From: Paenibacillus tarimensis
GTDB lineage: Bacteria; Bacillota; Bacilli; Paenibacillales; Paenibacillaceae
DNA: 64,000 bases
Assembly: GCF_021532315.1 (NCBI RefSeq)
Contig: NZ_JAKGAO010000026.1
Location: 47,198-111,197, forward strand
Reading direction: 5' to 3'
Shown piece by piece: positions 43,598 to 52,382 of this stretch (its first letter is position 1; every line of letters starts with the position of its first letter). The notes beneath the pieces were generated by a model that searched no databases, had not been told where the DNA came from, and saw only the letters and a list, made by a program, of their open reading frames with translations. Both the position numbers and the translations under genes were made by a program.

Positions 43598-44302
43598 TAG
43601 GTCAGCTGCTTTAATTTTATTCAAATTATATTCTGCTTTAAAATAATATAGCTGGCATTTATCATCCATGTTTTGCTTATCAAACAGAATTTTAAACCAA
43701 TAATCTCCCTTAGGGAATAATATACCTAGACCCCAACTCTGATGAAATTCAAACGATGGATATTTTACCTTTATTTCTTCCCAGAATGTATGTGATCCGT
43801 AACCGGTATAATCGGCTGTATCATGGAATAGCATAATTCCGTTTTCTTTTAGTTTCGGCAGCCAAGTATGAAAATCTTCAGAGACAGCTTCATATGTATG
43901 CAAGCCATCTATATGAATTAAATCAATCGAATCGTCTGTAACATCTTTCACAGCATCTTGAAACAGTCTGCGGTCTAGTTTTAGGTTAAGGCTCGAAAAA
44001 AACTCGGATTGTGTCTTTCTAACCATATTCCACACTTGTTCATCATAATAACCAGCCTGTGGATCACCTTCCCAAGTATCGACCGCCGTTATCGAGGTGT
44101 TTAAACCCAGATCATGAACAGCTTGGCAAAAACAAAACAATGAGCACCCATAGTGAGTACCCAATTCCACAACTCTTTGGGGTTTTACAAATGCAAATAG
44201 ATCATAGGCAAAGTTTCTATGACCAGACCAAGGCGAAACTGCAAGCGCAGGATTAATGCGATCTGAATAAAACTGCGGATCGGAAACCATCCACTTTTCC
44301 AT
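43001..44302 (-). CDS. SAM-dependent methyltransferase with seven-repeat coiled coil (possible chain-length ruler)
   Basis: Residues about 25-200 form a class I methyltransferase: VVELGTHYGCSLFCFC binds SAM, ITAVDTWEGD is the acidic strand-2 end, and DSIDLIHIDGLHTYEA and GIMLFHDTADY form the active side. From residue 236 to the end at 433 there are seven tandem 28-residue units of the type LEERYEAIQSMEQLIKERDQ, four heptads each: a long continuous coiled coil. The order before the Wzt/Wzm genes recalls WbdD, which caps E. coli O9a polymannose with methyl-phosphate and uses its coiled coil to set chain length; unlike WbdD no kinase domain is seen. By analogy it would methylate the end of the glycan. 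Function is inference. Confidence 0.83.
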   Translation of the reverse strand: MEKWMVSDPQFYSDRINPALAVSPWSGHRNFAYDLFAFVKPQRVVELGTHYGCSLFCFCQAVHDLGLNTSITAVDTWEGDPQAGYYDEQVWNMVRKTQSEFFSSLNLKLDRRLFQDAVKDVTDDSIDLIHIDGLHTYEAVSEDFHTWLPKLKENGIMLFHDTADYTGYGSHTFWEEIKVKYPSFEFHQSWGLGILFPKGDYWFKILFDKQNMDDKCQLYYFKAEYNLNKIKAADLEQMATERYHAMLDMEALIKEKDVALLAQAEMLENRLNAMNDMEKLIIERDKIIESQAKMLVERYDAMQNLEGMIKERDETIQAQQRLAEERYEAIQSMEQLIKERDQTILAQGKLLEERFAAIQNLESMIKEHDETIQAQQRLIEERYEAIQIMDQLIKERDQTILEQGKMLEERYSAMSEMEQMIKERDLTIELLRK

Positions 44303-44304
44303 TA

Positions 44305-45612
44305 CTATTCTCCACCTCTTATGCCGGTCATATGAAACCGATCGATCTTATTATTAAAGAGACAATGAATGGTCTTATTTGGTGTTATACAGTCAAACTT
44401 TGTTATATTATGAGCCCAGCATTGAATGACATGCTGCAGTTCATGATCTCCTTCTCCTATCCCCAGCGTTATAAAATATTCCCCTTCTTTGATTTCAGGC
44501 CAGTCAAACTCCATTTTAACAACTGCAGGCCTTTCCTTGGGGATAACTAAATCTTTAAACCCGGAAGTTATGGTGTTTTCTCCAAATATATTGTTTCCAA
44601 ACTTATCACTAACTATATATCCAAAAACCGCCTCTTCAATTGTTCTGGATGAGCGAACAACAAAATTAACCGTAACATGGTCGCCCTCTTGTATATAGCC
44701 TTTGTACGCTTCATTATTTACCGTAACTTCGTAACGTTCTATTACTGCTTCTAGAGCACCACCCAATTTGTTCTGGTCAATCTGCTGCCAGGCAAGTCCC
44801 TCAGTAGACAAGGCTTTATCTTGAGACACGTTTGCTGTCCTGTCTACTTCGCTTTCCTTATGAGCACTAAAGCTTTCCGTATGAACGCTTTTGATGTAGT
44901 GTTCAATAGAAGCCAATGGGTCACCCTCAAATACTAACTTCCCCTTTTCCAATACTATACAACGATCAGCGAGATTAGAAATGCTGTTCATATCATGCGT
45001 AACCAGCAGTTTGGTTGTATTCTTCATACTATTTTTCATAAATGTAAAGCATTTCTGTTGGAAGAAAACATCACCTACAGATAATGCCTCATCAACGATT
45101 AGTATATCAGGGTCCATGTGCACCATTACGGAAAAAGCAAGCCGGGCAAACATACCGCTGGAATAAGTTTTAACAGGTTGGTGTACATAATCACCTATAT
45201 CTGCAAAGGTTAGGATATCGTCGAGTTTGGTATCCATCTGCTCTTTTGTATATCCCATTATGACTCCATTGAAGTATATATTCTCTATTCCAGTATACTC
45301 GGGGTTAAACCCTGCGCCTAATTCTAACAAAGACGTAATTTTGCCATTTACGGCTACATGCCCATATGTAGGCGTCAATACCCCTGCGAGTATTTTTAAG
45401 AGAGTCGATTTACCCGAGCCGTTTTTACCGATAATCCCTATTGTTTCTCCTCTTGCAATCTCAAGATTAATATTCTGCAGTGCATAGTGTTCTTTATGAT
45501 AGGTTTTTGAACCAAACACCGAAAAGGCTTCTTTCAATCGATCTTCAGGCTTGGCATAAAGTTTATAGACCTTTGTAATTTTTTCCGCCCTTATGACTAC
45601 ATCCTGTCCCAA
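44305..45612 (-). CDS. wzt: ABC transporter ATP-binding protein Wzt, with C-terminal carbohydrate-recognition domain
   Basis: Residues 1-245 are the nucleotide-binding domain: Walker A GIIGKNGSGKSTLLKILAG, signature TYSSGMFARLAFSV, Walker B ILIVDEALSVGD, H-loop VTHDMNSISN. The rest (about 285-430) is a beta-rich domain like the Wzt C-terminal domain that recognises the capped end of an O-antigen before export (VNFVVRSSRTIEEAVFGYIV, GEYFITLGIGEGD). The tail is the reason to place this gene with end-capped, ABC-exported glycans. 435 residues. It lies directly before the methyltransferase that may make the cap (2-base gap). Confidence 0.92.
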   Translation of the reverse strand: MGQDVVIRAEKITKVYKLYAKPEDRLKEAFSVFGSKTYHKEHYALQNINLEIARGETIGIIGKNGSGKSTLLKILAGVLTPTYGHVAVNGKITSLLELGAGFNPEYTGIENIYFNGVIMGYTKEQMDTKLDDILTFADIGDYVHQPVKTYSSGMFARLAFSVMVHMDPDILIVDEALSVGDVFFQQKCFTFMKNSMKNTTKLLVTHDMNSISNLADRCIVLEKGKLVFEGDPLASIEHYIKSVHTESFSAHKESEVDRTANVSQDKALSTEGLAWQQIDQNKLGGALEAVIERYEVTVNNEAYKGYIQEGDHVTVNFVVRSSRTIEEAVFGYIVSDKFGNNIFGENTITSGFKDLVIPKERPAVVKMEFDWPEIKEGEYFITLGIGEGDHELQHVIQCWAHNITKFDCITPNKTIHCLFNNKIDRFHMTGIRGGE

Positions 45613-45630
45613 TTTTCTTCCTCCATTTGG

Positions 45631-46419
45631 TTAAATAACATCCGAGAATTGAGTGCGTAAACGTTTAAAAACAAACACTCCAAGCAAGAAAATTACAGCC
45701 ACTTCTCCCCAAAACATAATTAATGAAGGGATATCCTCCCAAAACCATTGATGATACAAGAACGAACTTCTATAACCCTCCACAATATAAATCATAGGGT
45801 TTATACGGAAAAAAATCTGGTATTTCTCAGGTACCATGCTAAACGTCCAGAATACAGGAGTCAGCCAAAAGCCAAGAGAAATAATAATAGATATGATCTG
45901 CGAAGTATCCCGGAAAAATACATAAATGGATGAGGTTAGCCATGTGAGACCCAGCAGCAAAATAATGACGCTGATCAAGTAGTAAAACACCTGCAGAAGA
46001 TGCAGAGTCGGTTCATATCCATATGACCACACAATTATAAAAGCTGCTATGATAAAAAACAGGTGAATAATTAGACCGGATAATATTTTGATTACCGGAA
46101 GATAGCTCACTCTAAAGGATACCTTTTTCACTAAGAAACTATTGTCAACTATAGAGTGAGTTCCGCTCCCCAAGCTCTCAGAAAAGAAAAACCAGACAAT
46201 AATGCCCGAGATCAACCAAACCACATAAGGGTAATCTCCAACCGGCATGCTTCTAAAACCAAATTGAAAAACGATCCAAAACACTAGAATCGTAATAATT
46301 GGGTTTATAAATGCCCAGAACATACCTAGATAAGATCCTAGGTACTTCGCTTTAAAATCATTTTTCACAAGTTGAAAAAGCATAGATTGGCTATTCACTA
46401 GTTCTTTAAGATAGGACAT
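45631..46419 (-). CDS. wzm: ABC-2 type polysaccharide export permease Wzm
   Basis: This is the membrane channel that moves the lipid-linked glycan across the cytoplasmic membrane. It has about six helices (NPIITILVFWIVFQFGF, GIIVWFFFSESLG, and others) and the typical end ...FGEVAVIFLLGVFVFKRLRTQFSDVI. The N-terminal LVKNDFKAKYLGSYLGMFWAF is the amphipathic start of Wzm/TagG-type permeases. 262 residues. I start at the ATG at 46419 because GGAGAG lies 10 bases upstream; the GTG at 46446 has none. It shares the operon with Wzt. Confidence 0.92.
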   Translation of the reverse strand: MSYLKELVNSQSMLFQLVKNDFKAKYLGSYLGMFWAFINPIITILVFWIVFQFGFRSMPVGDYPYVVWLISGIIVWFFFSESLGSGTHSIVDNSFLVKKVSFRVSYLPVIKILSGLIIHLFFIIAAFIIVWSYGYEPTLHLLQVFYYLISVIILLLGLTWLTSSIYVFFRDTSQIISIIISLGFWLTPVFWTFSMVPEKYQIFFRINPMIYIVEGYRSSFLYHQWFWEDIPSLIMFWGEVAVIFLLGVFVFKRLRTQFSDVI

Positions 46420-46442
46420 TAGTGCTCTCTCCACTTTCTCGA

Positions 46443-46874
46443 TCACTGATTAAATTTGATATGTCTCTCAAGCTCAGTGAATTTCTTTTTTAGTTTCAGA
46501 TGCATAAATACCAATAGAATAAACAAAATTAATACTACAATTAGTATTATCGCAAAAGCTATGGCGAATACACTGCTGTCTATATAATCATCAGTTATAT
46601 CATTTAACTTCTTGCCATTCACAAACAAGTCTGCGTTCATATAAATGCCGCCGAAATTGTCGACCAGCATTAATTCCTTTGACTTGTCATTCGAAATAAA
46701 CCGGATGCCTCCTTCACCAGCTTGTATTGTAACCCATTGATTATTATCCTTAAATTCTTCAGCTCTCTTTTCCTTATAAATAACAGATGAGTCATTTTCA
46801 GCAGCCGCAGATGCAACGCCCAATACACTAACGACAAAATAAACAGCTGTGAATATAATCAATAACTTACGCAT
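46443..46874 (-). CDS. Small exported membrane protein with tail-fibre-like module (143 aa)
   Basis: A signal peptide ([20 protein letters not shown]) leads to an outside segment containing [20 protein letters not shown] and [18 protein letters not shown], closely matching the C-terminal module of the lipoprotein at 37081-38211. A membrane helix follows ([20 protein letters not shown]) and a basic cytoplasmic tail ([19 protein letters not shown]). It lies between galU (8-base overlap) and wzm. No family is known to me; it could be a membrane-anchored partner of the lipoprotein or a trimer-forming surface scaffold. Confidence 0.8.
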   Translation of the reverse strand: MRKLLIIFTAVYFVVSVLGVASAAAENDSSVIYKEKRAEEFKDNNQWVTIQAGEGGIRFISNDKSKELMLVDNFGGIYMNADLFVNGKKLNDITDDYIDSSVFAIAFAIILIVVLILFILLVFMHLKLKKKFTELERHIKFNQ

Positions 46875-47769
46875 GTAGTTGCGCCTCTTTCTTCATTTTA
46901 TCTTCTCTCTCTAATAGCTCCCTCATAAAATTCAGCACCTCATCTTTAACTTCTGAATTCATAAGGGCAAACTCGAGTGTTGTCTTTAAAAAACCAATTT
47001 TTTCGCCGACATCATGTCTTGTACCTTCAAAGTTATAGGCCCAAACCTTCTGCTTGTTGTTAAGTTCACTCAAAGCGTCTGTCAGTTGTATTTCTCCTCC
47101 TGCACCAGCTCTTTGCTCTGCAAGAATGTTAAAAATCTCCGGAACCAAAATGTATCTCCCCATAATGGCCAAGTTTGATGGAGCTGCTTCTTTTGCCGGT
47201 TTCTCCACTAAGTTGTTAACTTGATATAGGCGACCATGCTCAGATTTCACATCAATAATACCGTAACGGGAAACCTCATTTTCAGCGACTGGCTGCACGC
47301 CAATCACTGATTGCTTTACTTCTGCAAACACATCCATCAATTGTTTAAGGCTCGGAACCCCTCCATGAACAATATCATCTCCCAGCAACACCGCAAAAGG
47401 TTCATCGCCCACAAATTTGCGCGCACACCAGATAGCATGTCCTAAACCTTTTGGTTCCTTTTGCCGAATATAATGGATATCCGCCATATGAGTGGGTTTT
47501 CGAACTTCATCAAGTAAATCCAATTTCCCTTTTTCAATTAGATTTTGCTCCAATTCAAAGCTATTGTCGAAGTGATCCTCGATTGCTCGTTTTCCTTTTC
47601 CAGTCACAATAATAATGTCTTCTATCCCTGCAGCGACAGCTTCCTCGACAATATATTGAATGGTTGGTTTATCAACAATCGGGAGCATCTCTTTCGGCAT
47701 AGCTTTAGTCGCTGGTAGAAACCTCGTCCCCAGCCCCGCCGCTGGTATAATGGCCTTACGAATTTTCAT
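46867..47769 (-). CDS. galU: UTP-glucose-1-phosphate uridylyltransferase
   Basis: GalU (GtaB in Bacillus) makes UDP-glucose, a donor for glycolipids, teichoic acid and glycan initiation. The nucleotide loop is [20 protein letters not shown], followed by [17 protein letters not shown], the [19 protein letters not shown] segment and [11 protein letters not shown] with the metal aspartates. 300 residues is normal. CGGAGGG lies 6 bases before the ATG. It begins the minus-strand glycan operon and overlaps the next gene by 8 bases. Confidence 0.94.
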   Translation of the reverse strand: MKIRKAIIPAAGLGTRFLPATKAMPKEMLPIVDKPTIQYIVEEAVAAGIEDIIIVTGKGKRAIEDHFDNSFELEQNLIEKGKLDLLDEVRKPTHMADIHYIRQKEPKGLGHAIWCARKFVGDEPFAVLLGDDIVHGGVPSLKQLMDVFAEVKQSVIGVQPVAENEVSRYGIIDVKSEHGRLYQVNNLVEKPAKEAAPSNLAIMGRYILVPEIFNILAEQRAGAGGEIQLTDALSELNNKQKVWAYNFEGTRHDVGEKIGFLKTTLEFALMNSEVKDEVLNFMRELLEREDKMKKEAQLHA

Positions 47770-48038
47770 CTATTAACCCTCCGATTTTCTACTTCGTTCA
47801 ACATAATATCTTATCTTACCAAATATATGCCGGTCTCGCACTCTCTTGTGTTCCGATGAAGCAAGATAACCGCAAAGATTTGCCCATCCCTTAATAGAAA
47901 GTTCACCACATCTTACAAATTCCAGAAATATTAAAAAAAGTTAATCCTTTGGCTGCTCTGTACCGGTGGTTCTCCATCTGGTAGAATTATAACTTGTTTG
48001 ATAGTTTGAAGCATTCCCCAAAAAAAGGAGCATTCGTA

Positions 48039-50474
48039 ATGGTAAGTTCTAATAACGGTGCAAAACCTGATTTGTTAACAAAAAATGATTTTTCTTTGCT
48101 GCAGTGGGCAGCACTTCTTGGCGTTATAGTATTCTTGTTTGTCTTCCCTTTTAAAGCTGGCTTATTTAATGGCTTTGATTTCACATTTGAAGCTAATCTG
48201 TTCGAAGGCGCAATATTTGCCTCTGTGCTGCTGCTGATGATCGGTATTTTAATGTTCTGGCACTGGCGTCCAACAGATGTGAAATCATGGATGGCGGTTG
48301 CAGTATTGGCTCTTCCGTTATGTTACTTCATTTCAGCCCAGCGGGCAGTCTCAGAATATAATGCCGACCTCATGGTCCTCCTTATGTTCGTTACAGCAGG
48401 TTTTTATATCATGGGCCTATATCTGGCTAAAGATAAGCTGGGAAGTACTGTCCTAGAGCACTCTATTCAGTTCGCAGCCTACATGGTTGTTATTTATGGC
48501 GTACTCAATTTATTCGGACAGGTGTATTATCCTGAAGCCATGTGGCTCGCTCATAACGGATACCGGTTAACATCCGTATTTCAATATTCCAATGCTTACG
48601 CCGCCTTTCTGACTGCCGCTTTACTTGGTTCTCTGTATTTTATAATACGTACCAATAGATGGTATTGGCTAGGTATGCATGCAATTATGCTTGTTCCCAT
48701 TCTACTGTCTTTTGCTTTAACCTACTCTCGTGGGGGTATTGTGCTGCTGCCTGTCGTTCTTCTGCTTATTCTGCCTTTTTTGACGATCGCACGGCAAGTT
48801 TTGTTGCTTGGGCACATGGCCATCTCAGGTGTTTTAACGCTTCTTATACTGGGTAACATTTCACAGAATACTGAGCAGATCGCTCAAGCCGTTCAGCCTA
48901 GCGATCTGAAACCAGCTACAGTTATCTCAGCATGGAGCGGACTCCCGCTTCAAAGTTGGATGCTGCTCTTAGGCGCTTCGGTCGTTGCGGCTGGATTATG
49001 TATCCTGCTGCAGCACAAAATAAGCGGCTGGATTACCGCTAAGACCGAAGGCATGCAGAGCCGCAAGGGATCATCACTTTTCCTTCCTGCAGGTATTATC
49101 GGACTTGGGATTGTGCTGTTTGGATTACTCCTTGCCACTAACGGCTTTCGCGGAATACTGCCCGATAGCATATCTGAACGTCTGGCAAGCATTAATTTCC
49201 AGCAACACAGTGTATTAGAGAGAAAGACCTTCTATCAGGACGCACTGAAAATGTCCAGCGACTACCCTGTTCTGGGTGCTGGCGGCGGAGCCTGGTCTGT
49301 GCTCTATGAACAATATCAGAATAACCCTTATTTAAGCAGACAAGCACATAGCTTCTTATTCCAGACACTTGTTGAGGTAGGATGGCTTGGGTTATTCGTA
49401 GTCCTGCTCATCTTAGCATTAACTTTTTATCTTTTTACCAGGATGCAGAAAAACCATGAAAACAAGGAACACCAGCTTTATTTCTACATTGTGGCCGTTT
49501 CATTACTCACACATAGCTTAATTGACTTTGACATGAGCTATGTTTATATCGCGGCGTTAGTGTTCTTGTCACTAGGTTCCATGATCGCGCCATACGAACA
49601 TAATATACAACTTACCTGGCTTGCAAAGAAGCAATCCATTACACGTTATGTATACCCGGCGATCATCTCAATTGCAGCTATAACAGCAATCTTCATGGCC
49701 CATCGCCAGTATGAAGCGAATCAGAACTTTCAACAAGTCACTTATATGGTTAACCAGCAGCAGGCTAATCTTGAGGAAGTCCTTCCATATCTGAATAAGG
49801 TTCACGAGCTATCCCCCAAACACCCTACCTACAATCTTACTCGTGCAGAGCTCATGACACATGTCTATAAGAGCACAGGGGATACAAATTATTTAATGGA
49901 ATCCAAAAAGTTCCTGGATCAAGCGCAACTTTATGAACCTAACAACCGTCTAATACTATTAGCAGAATACAGATATCTGAAGGACAGTGGACAGATTGAT
50001 CGGGTGCCGGCTTTTCTCGAAACCACGTTAACTAAATTCCAATGGGACATCATGTTTTATGATCTTGCGATCATGGAATATTTCACGATTGGCAAGATGG
50101 AGAGAGACCAAAACCTACAGGCTTCTGAAGCTAAATGGAACCGCGCCCTCGAAATCTATGACGAGATTCTGAAACGGCGTGACCAACTGAAGAATCTGCC
50201 GGAAGAACAGCAGCAAGGCCGGGATTTCAACATTTCGCCAATGACTGCTCAAGCAATCGGTCAGATCTATTATTACCGTGGGGATTACACAACTGCGATA
50301 AATATTCTTGAGCTCCACAGCAATTCAGATCCCTCGGAAGAATATGTGAAGGTAAACTTGCGTTATTATCTAGCATCTCTAAAAGCAATGGGACAATGGA
50401 ATGAGGAACTATATCAACGGCTGCTTGCGGTGGACCCTAACGAAGAAGCAATTATCAATGAACTTCAACCTTAA
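48039..50474 (+). CDS. O-antigen ligase/polymerase-like membrane protein with TPR region (WsfB-like)
   Basis: The first 550 residues hold about twelve membrane helices with the Wzy_C/O-antigen-ligase domain: FALTYSRGGIVLLPVVLLLI, a large outside loop with ERLASINFQQHSVLERKTFY, and YPVLGAGGGAWSVLYEQYQ. The last 260 residues are TPR-like helical pairs (EVLPYLNKVHELSPKHPTYN, AIMEYFTIGKMERD). In Geobacillus, WsfB of this class transfers the finished glycan to the S-layer protein. The ATG at 48039 has AAGGAG 8 bases upstream. It is divergent from the glycan operon and followed by the SLH-protein gene. Between 47770 and 48038 there is only promoter-type AT-rich DNA. Confidence 0.85.
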   Translation: MVSSNNGAKPDLLTKNDFSLLQWAALLGVIVFLFVFPFKAGLFNGFDFTFEANLFEGAIFASVLLLMIGILMFWHWRPTDVKSWMAVAVLALPLCYFISAQRAVSEYNADLMVLLMFVTAGFYIMGLYLAKDKLGSTVLEHSIQFAAYMVVIYGVLNLFGQVYYPEAMWLAHNGYRLTSVFQYSNAYAAFLTAALLGSLYFIIRTNRWYWLGMHAIMLVPILLSFALTYSRGGIVLLPVVLLLILPFLTIARQVLLLGHMAISGVLTLLILGNISQNTEQIAQAVQPSDLKPATVISAWSGLPLQSWMLLLGASVVAAGLCILLQHKISGWITAKTEGMQSRKGSSLFLPAGIIGLGIVLFGLLLATNGFRGILPDSISERLASINFQQHSVLERKTFYQDALKMSSDYPVLGAGGGAWSVLYEQYQNNPYLSRQAHSFLFQTLVEVGWLGLFVVLLILALTFYLFTRMQKNHENKEHQLYFYIVAVSLLTHSLIDFDMSYVYIAALVFLSLGSMIAPYEHNIQLTWLAKKQSITRYVYPAIISIAAITAIFMAHRQYEANQNFQQVTYMVNQQQANLEEVLPYLNKVHELSPKHPTYNLTRAELMTHVYKSTGDTNYLMESKKFLDQAQLYEPNNRLILLAEYRYLKDSGQIDRVPAFLETTLTKFQWDIMFYDLAIMEYFTIGKMERDQNLQASEAKWNRALEIYDEILKRRDQLKNLPEEQQQGRDFNISPMTAQAIGQIYYYRGDYTTAINILELHSNSDPSEEYVKVNLRYYLASLKAMGQWNEELYQRLLAVDPNEEAIINELQP

Positions 50475-50609
50475 CCATCTGGCTAAATATTTCCTTGTTG
50501 TAAATTGCGAAACTATCTTTATAATAGCTATAGTGAGACTTGTCGAAAAAACGTGAAAATAAATCGGTCAAACAGTAAAACAAACTGCTTGAAAGGAGGT
50601 GAAAAAAAG

Positions 50610-52253
50610 TTGAAATCGCTTATTAAAACTAATGAGGTGAAACACTTGAAAACAATGTTCAAACAAAAAACAGCTGGTCTGCTTGCATTCCTGCTTACGT
50701 TCTCTCTTTTACTTCCTGCTCTTGCTTATGCAAATGGTTTCAGTGGTCTGAAGCATAACTCTAATAACTCGGTTACTGGTCAAGTTTATATTGATCAGGC
50801 TACCTACGACTATTTGTTCGCAAATGGTCTGCTGACCGATAATGGTCTTACGCTCAGCGTATACGGCAAAAACTGGGGTACTCCAGTATCGACGACATAT
50901 GCTACATATTCGTCGTTCAATGGTCAGTACTACTACTACAACGTGAATACGTCTGTTACAAAATCCGTATACTTCCCACTGAGACTCAGCTTCTCCACTA
51001 GCGCATCTACTTATGTGTATAGTGATCCTATCGATCAGTATTATTATGGCGCGTTCCCTGGTTTTGGTGGTGGAGTCCCTGCAGTAGTGGGTGGCACACT
51101 CGATACGAACCTGGATGGTCGTGTAACTGCTCAAGCACTTACTGATGCACTCAGAACGTACAAGAACGTAACAATCAAGATTACTGGTGAGCAAGCAATT
51201 CTGCCAGCATCCGCTCTGACAGAAGGCGAATCTGTAACGATTGTCACTGCTAGTGGCGTATCTTACAAGCTTCCTGTTAAAGCATTTGATGCAGCAAAAT
51301 TGGCTCAACAACTTGGTGTTAATGTTTCTGATCTCGAGATCGTAATTGGTATCGCTGAGCTGGAAGGCACAGCAGCAGCAGCAGTTACTGCTGCAGCAGC
51401 TGCAGATGGCGGTAAAGTTGTTGCTCCTATCGTTGACTTCACAGTGAAAGCTGTGAGCGGCACGAAAGAAGTAGCTGTAAACAACTTCCCAGTCTACATT
51501 GAACGTGGTCTTCCGCTTAACGAAACCGTAACGAACCTGAATACTATTACTGGTGTTGTGTACAAAGAAGGTGCAGGCGTTAGCTTCGTTCCTTCCACAT
51601 TCACAACAGTTGAAGGCAAAACAACTGCTACGCTGAAGCGCAAGAGCAACTCCATCTACACAGTAGTTGAAGTGGGTCCTAAATCCTTCACGGATCTGAC
51701 GAACCACTGGGCTAAAGCAGACGTAGAGAAGCTTGCAAGCAAGCTCGTAGTTGAAGGTACTGGCAAGAATCTGTTCCAGCCTAAGCGCAGCATTACACGT
51801 GCTGAGTTTGCGGCAATGGTTGTTCGTTCCCTGGGTCTGGACACTTCTGTAACTAGCTCCACTTACAACTTCACTGACGTTTCTGGCTCCAGCTGGTACG
51901 CAGGAACTGTATCTGCAGCTGCAGAAGCTGGTCTGATCAATGGTTACACGAATGGCACATTCAAGCCTAACGCTAACATCACTCGCCAAGAAGTAGCTGC
52001 GATTGTTGTTCGCGCTCTGGAGTTCGCTGGCAAAAATGCTAACCTGTCCACTGCAGAAGTAAATGCTGCACTGGCTGGCTACACAGATGCTGCAACTCTG
52101 GGTTGGGCTAAAGAAGAAGTAGCTGCTGCAGTGAAATCCGGAATCGTGCAAGGTCAAACTTCCACGAAGATCAATGGTAAGGCTGAAGCTAACCGTGCTG
52201 AAGCTGCAACTATGATCATCCGTTTCCTGAACAACGCTAACTTCATTAACTAA
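50610..52253 (+). CDS. SLH-domain surface protein (S-layer-type)
   Basis: This exported protein is held on the wall by three SLH repeats at the C-terminus: about 51680-51840 (TDLTNHWAKADVEKLASKLV, TRAEFAAMVVRSLGL), 51870-52030 (SWYAGTVSAAAEAGLINGY, TRQEVAAIVVRALEF) and 52070-52235 (GWAKEEVAAAVKSGIVQG, NRAEAATMIIRFL). The N-terminal half is beta-rich, with Tyr/Ser/Thr-rich stretches (YYYYNVNTSVTKSVYFPL) that could carry O-glycans. The signal peptide ends ALAYANG. Two starts are well placed: TTG at 50610, after AAGGAGGTGA, and TTG at 50646, after GAGGTGA. It is probably highly expressed. With the ligase next door it is the best candidate glycan acceptor. Confidence 0.9.
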   Translation: MKSLIKTNEVKHLKTMFKQKTAGLLAFLLTFSLLLPALAYANGFSGLKHNSNNSVTGQVYIDQATYDYLFANGLLTDNGLTLSVYGKNWGTPVSTTYATYSSFNGQYYYYNVNTSVTKSVYFPLRLSFSTSASTYVYSDPIDQYYYGAFPGFGGGVPAVVGGTLDTNLDGRVTAQALTDALRTYKNVTIKITGEQAILPASALTEGESVTIVTASGVSYKLPVKAFDAAKLAQQLGVNVSDLEIVIGIAELEGTAAAAVTAAAAADGGKVVAPIVDFTVKAVSGTKEVAVNNFPVYIERGLPLNETVTNLNTITGVVYKEGAGVSFVPSTFTTVEGKTTATLKRKSNSIYTVVEVGPKSFTDLTNHWAKADVEKLASKLVVEGTGKNLFQPKRSITRAEFAAMVVRSLGLDTSVTSSTYNFTDVSGSSWYAGTVSAAAEAGLINGYTNGTFKPNANITRQEVAAIVVRALEFAGKNANLSTAEVNAALAGYTDAATLGWAKEEVAAAVKSGIVQGQTSTKINGKAEANRAEAATMIIRFLNNANFIN

Positions 52254-52265
52254 TAGCTACACCAG

Positions 52266-52290
52266 GCGGCCCTAGGGGCCGCTTTTTTTA
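52266..52290 (+). terminator. Terminator of the SLH-protein gene
   Basis: GCGGCCC (52266-52272) pairs with GGGCCGC (52276-52282), followed by a run of seven or more T. It lies 13 bases after the stop codon. Confidence 0.92.
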
Positions 52291-52331
52291 TTACTACCCT
52301 TCTTGAAAACTTTACATACATTTGTCTCACT

Positions 52332-52365
52332 GTTATACTACAAATATAACAAATACATATTGTAG
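52332..52365. promoter_or_regulatory. Operator-like inverted repeats upstream of the second YtrA-type regulator
   Basis: GTTATA (52332-52337) with TATAAC (52345-52350), and CTACAA (52338-52343) with TTGTAG (52360-52365), form two interleaved inverted repeats in the short region before the GntR gene. AT-rich repeats at this place are typical YtrA-subfamily operators. The two sites share no obvious sequence with the one at 1789-1811. Confidence 0.45.
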
Positions 52366-52382
52366 ATAAAGGTGGTGAGTAC

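Noticed and set aside
50709..52157. A 482-residue open frame on the minus strand
   Set aside because: It is fully antisense to the SLH protein gene, rich in Cys/Ser/Arg and has no ribosome site; it arises from the biased codon use of the SLH gene.
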